NCBI GenBank assembly: GCA_031280945.1
Contig: JAITGB010000029.1
Location: 1 to 6,647 of the forward strand
Direction of reading: 5' to 3'
From: Spirochaetales bacterium
Lineage (GTDB): Bacteria > Spirochaetota > Spirochaetia > DTKZ01
Length of the DNA: 6,647 nt
The number at the start of each line of letters is the position of its first letter. Position 1 is the stretch's first letter. Position numbers and translations under genes: made by a program. Below the pieces are notes generated by a model. That model worked only from the letters and a program-made list of their open reading frames with translations. It searched no databases and had not been told where the DNA came from. Shown one piece after another: positions 3,954-6,647 of the stretch.

Positions 3954-6647
3954 TTATGCGCTTTTTGCCCCGCGTTTTTTGAACGCGAGGAGGTAAATGC
4001 CCGGCAGGAGAAACAGAGTGAGGAGCGTACTTGTGGCGAGCCCTCCTGTAACGACAATGGCCATGGGCCTTTGTATTTCCGAACCCGTGCCCGTGGCAAA
4101 GAGCAGGCTTAAACTTGCGGCGAGGGTTGTTCCGGCTGTCATCATAACGGGCCTGAGGCGCGAGAGCGCTCCTTCAAAGACGGCCTCTTTTAGGGGAAGG
4201 GTTTTTCGTAATTCCTTGATGTGCGTTACCATGATGACGCCGTTCTCAAGAGCGATTCCCCCCAGAGCGATATAGCCGACAGCCGCGGCAACGGTAAAGT
4301 ACGCTCCGCTTGCAAACATGGCGAAGATGCCCCCCACAAGAGAGAAGGGGATATTGAGGAGAATAAGAAGGGCGTGGCTGAAAGAGTTAAAGGCCATGTA
4401 GAGGAGAAAAAACATGAGGCCCAGCACAAGGGGGATAACCAGAGCAAGGCGGTTTTTTGCCCTTTGCTGATTTTCGTACTGCCCTGTCCAGGCGTAGGTG
4501 TAACCGGAGGGCAGGTTTACCTTTTCTTTGATGAGTTTGTCGGCCTCCTCGACAAAGCCGAGTATATCGCGGCCCCGGCTGTTCATCTGTACGGTGATGA
4601 GGGGGATTCCGTCCTCGCTGCTTATCATGGAAGGGCCGTCCGTAATGCGGAAGAGGGCAAGCTCATCAAGCCGTACGTAGGCCGGAGCCGGAGCTGTGGC
4701 CGCGATGCCGAGCGTTTCCCCTGAGGGAGGAGAAGCGGACGCGGTTCGGGAGGAGGCGGATGCTCCCATTGAACCCATGCCTCCCATGCCGCCGCCTCCC
4801 GAACCGTCCATCACCGCGCCCGGCGAAGAACCCAATGGTGAACCGCCTTCCCCGGAGCCGCCGGGAACGGGGATGAGGATGTCCTTCATGGCATCGAGGG
4901 TTTCCCTGTTTTCCCGCGCGTAGCGCACCATAACATCGAAACGCTTGCGGCCTTCTATAACGGTTGTCGAGACCATGCCGCCTATACCGAGTTCTATGGC
5001 GTTTTCAATATCAGCTATGTCGAGGCCGTAATGCGCGGCCTTTTCCCTGTCGATTTCAATTTCCAGGTACGACGCTCCCAGTACACGCTCGGCGAGGAGG
5101 TCGCTCACCCCGTTTACTTCACTTAAGACGGCCTGGATTTCGTAGGCGGTCTCCTGCAATGCGCGTACATCATCGCCGTAAATTTTTATGCCGAGGTCTG
5201 TGCGCACTCCGGTTGACAGCATGGCGAGGCGGCCCGCTATGGGCTGGGTAAAAGCCATGTTGAGCCCCGGAAGATAGGAGAGTTTTTGCATCATCTCGTG
5301 TTCTAGTGCCTCCTGCGTAAGGCCCCTTCTCCATGCGCTTTTGGGTTTCAGGGTTACAACGGTTTCAATCATGCTCACCGGAGCGGGGTCCATGGCTGTT
5401 TCGGCGCGCCCGGCTTTGCTCACGGAAAGTTCGGCCTCCGGTATTTCCATAACGAGACTGTCGAGGCTCTTTGCCGCTTCCAGGGCCTGAGTGAGTGATA
5501 CGTTGGGCAGCATGGTAGGCATAACGAGAAATGTTCCCTCGTTTAAGGGCGGCATAAAAGCCGTGCCGATAAAGGGCGTGAGGGCGAACCCTCCGGCCAT
5601 TCCCATAGCAGCAAGAACAAGAGTAAGCCGCGAATGCTCAAGGCCCCACCTGAGGAGGGGTTTATAAAGGCGGACAAGGCGGGTTGTGAGCCAGGTATCT
5701 TTTTCCCTGATTTTTCCCTTGAGGAGGAAGCTGCACAAAACAGGCGCCAGGGTAAAAGCCGCCAGGAGAGAGCCCGCCATTGCAAAGGATTTTGTCCACG
5801 CAAGGGGCGTATAGAGTTTCCCCTCAATGCCCGTAAGCGTAAACACGGGAAGAAACGTAACAATAATAATAACGAGGGAGAAAAAGATGGGAGAAGACAC
5901 TTCCTTCGCCGCTTCGAGGGTTACTTCGACAATGCCGCGCTGTCGGGTATTTTTCGCCAAACGGCCGAACACGTTTTCGACCATGACTATACCCGCGTCC
6001 ACCATAACGCCTATGCCTATGGCGATTCCTCCCAGCGACATGAGGTTTGCGGACAACCCTATCTGCTTCATTGCGATAAAGGCGAGGAGAATTCCCACGG
6101 GAATTACGAGGGTAACAATGAGGCTTGAGCGGAAGTGTCCCAAAAAGAGTACAAGGATAATTGTTACAAGGACAAATTCAAGGAGGAGGTCGCCTGTCAG
6201 GGTACTCACCGCAGCCGTAACAAGCTCTGTCTGGTCGTAAAAAGGCGCTATGTAAACGTCTTCGGGCAGGCCCGGGCTTATTTCCCGTATTTTTTCTTTC
6301 ACGGCGTCTATGACGCGCAGGGTATTTACGCCCATGCGCTGAATAACTATGCCCCCCGCGGCCTCATTTCCTTTCTTTGTTAAAACACCCCTACGAAAAT
6401 CCGGGCCTGCCTCAACGCGGGCAACGTCTTTCACAAAAACAGGCGCATGGTTGTTTTGGGAAACAACTATGTTTTTAATGTCCTCAATGGATTTTATAAG
6501 CCCCAAACCCCGGACAATGTATTCCTGCCCGTTCTGCTCCACGACCTTCGCGCCTATGTTGGCGTTGTTCGCCGCAAGAGCGCCGAACACTTCGTTAAAG
6601 TTGACGCGAAAACTCTGCATAAGATGGGGGTCAAGGTTTACCTGATA
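3954..6647 (-). CDS. cusA: CusA/CzcA-family heavy-metal efflux RND pump (5' end beyond the window)
   Basis: The 897 visible residues lack only about the first 185 of a roughly 1,040-residue family member. ATG 6620 is internal, since the frame continues to the window edge as YQVNLDPHL, a conserved part of the first periplasmic region. The protein is the proton-driven inner-membrane component of a tripartite metal exporter. Visible marks are helix 4 GIGVMVDAGIVMVEN, with the proton-relay acidic pair D217 and E224 (numbered from the first visible residue), E801 in IALENG of helix 10, and RLRPVMMT in helix 11. CusA-type methionines appear at M476 (AMLSTG) and M674 (GPSMIS); a third, M558, is near but shifted by one from the usual site. 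Helix 11 has V where CusA has the relay lysine, a CzcA-like feature, so Cu/Ag specificity is likely but not certain. A 60-residue Gly/Ser/Met-rich insertion occupies 596-655. The membrane-fusion and outer-membrane genes are presumably upstream. Confidence 0.94.
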   Translation of the reverse strand, partial: YQVNLDPHLMQSFRVNFNEVFGALAANNANIGAKVVEQNGQEYIVRGLGLIKSIEDIKNIVVSQNNHAPVFVKDVARVEAGPDFRRGVLTKKGNEAAGGIVIQRMGVNTLRVIDAVKEKIREISPGLPEDVYIAPFYDQTELVTAAVSTLTGDLLLEFVLVTIILVLFLGHFRSSLIVTLVIPVGILLAFIAMKQIGLSANLMSLGGIAIGIGVMVDAGIVMVENVFGRLAKNTRQRGIVEVTLEAAKEVSSPIFFSLVIIIVTFLPVFTLTGIEGKLYTPLAWTKSFAMAGSLLAAFTLAPVLCSFLLKGKIREKDTWLTTRLVRLYKPLLRWGLEHSRLTLVLAAMGMAGGFALTPFIGTAFMPPLNEGTFLVMPTMLPNVSLTQALEAAKSLDSLVMEIPEAELSVSKAGRAETAMDPAPVSMIETVVTLKPKSAWRRGLTQEALEHEMMQKLSYLPGLNMAFTQPIAGRLAMLSTGVRTDLGIKIYGDDVRALQETAYEIQAVLSEVNGVSDLLAERVLGASYLEIEIDREKAAHYGLDIADIENAIELGIGGMVSTTVIEGRKRFDVMVRYARENRETLDAMKDILIPVPGGSGEGGSPLGSSPGAVMDGSGGGGMGGMGSMGASASSRTASASPPSGETLGIAATAPAPAYVRLDELALFRITDGPSMISSEDGIPLITVQMNSRGRDILGFVEEADKLIKEKVNLPSGYTYAWTGQYENQQRAKNRLALVIPLVLGLMFFLLYMAFNSFSHALLILLNIPFSLVGGIFAMFASGAYFTVAAAVGYIALGGIALENGVIMVTHIKELRKTLPLKEAVFEGALSRLRPVMMTAGTTLAASLSLLFATGTGSEIQRPMAIVVTGGLATSTLLTLFLLPGIYLLAFKKRGAKSA
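4683..4862 (-). other. Low-complexity Gly/Ser/Met-rich insertion in the RND pump
   Basis: Sixty codons separate the conserved strand DILIPVP from YVRLDELALF. Homologues usually have only about five residues here (pattern P-x-G-x-x-(V/I)-P-L-x-x-L-A). The insert opens Gly/Glu/Ser-rich, then has VMDGSGGGGMGGMGSMG with four Met (visible residues 613, 621, 624, 627), and ends Ser/Thr/Ala/Pro-rich. It is predicted disordered and faces the periplasm in the second large loop, close to the metal-binding cleft. The frame is uninterrupted on both sides, so it is a true in-frame insertion. Confidence 0.8.

Noticed and set aside
4221..4724. 167-codon plus-strand open frame opposite the pump, and similar frames at 5634-6128
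   Set aside because: They lie antisense to conserved membrane helices of the RND pump. Charged, repeat-like compositions such as these arise from the complement of hydrophobic codons.
1..6647. CRISPR array, insertion sequence or prophage genes
   Set aside because: No regularly spaced repeats, transposase motifs, terminal inverted repeats or phage structural genes were seen on either strand.

Overview
The window comes from a moderately GC-rich bacterium. A CusA/CzcA-type RND pump implies an outer membrane, so it is Gram-negative. The tRNA gene does not encode its 3' CCA. The overall style would suit a spirochaete such as a treponeme, but that is a weak guess.

Plus-strand half (1-1290): the window opens with the last codons of a gene whose end resembles the TRAM domain of MiaB/MtaB-type tRNA methylthiotransferases. 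A tRNA-Lys(TTT) gene follows at 270-342. Next is a toxin-first type II toxin-antitoxin pair: a Gp49/RelE-like toxin (480-842) overlapped by an XRE-family antitoxin (829-1140). Its promoter is unusually clear. TTGACG and TATACT lie 17 bp apart, and a perfect 9-2-9 bp palindrome fills the spacer and runs into the -10. The expected transcript start falls on a GTG that matches the family N-terminus, so the toxin mRNA may be leaderless. Directly after the antitoxin is a 47-codon reading frame that looks like the amputated N-terminus of a ClC chloride channel.

Minus-strand half (6647-1327): this is a heavy-metal efflux and sensing locus, transcribed from the right edge leftwards. It begins with a CusA-like RND pump that enters the window already in progress. 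A small exported helical protein of unknown function follows after 38 nt and ends in a probable intrinsic terminator. Then come an OmpR-family response regulator and its HAMP histidine kinase, overlapping by 20 nt and ending in a second probable terminator. The kinase ends convergently with the toxin-antitoxin/ClC segment.

Working model: the kinase senses a periplasmic metal, most likely Cu(I)/Ag(I) by analogy with CusRS, and the regulator controls the pump. The pump carries a 60-residue Gly/Ser/Met-rich insertion in its second periplasmic region, and the small exported protein may be an accessory. No CRISPR array, insertion sequence or phage gene was seen. The least explained items are the pump insertion, the small exported protein, the operator-in-promoter and leaderless toxin arrangement, and the ClC remnant.
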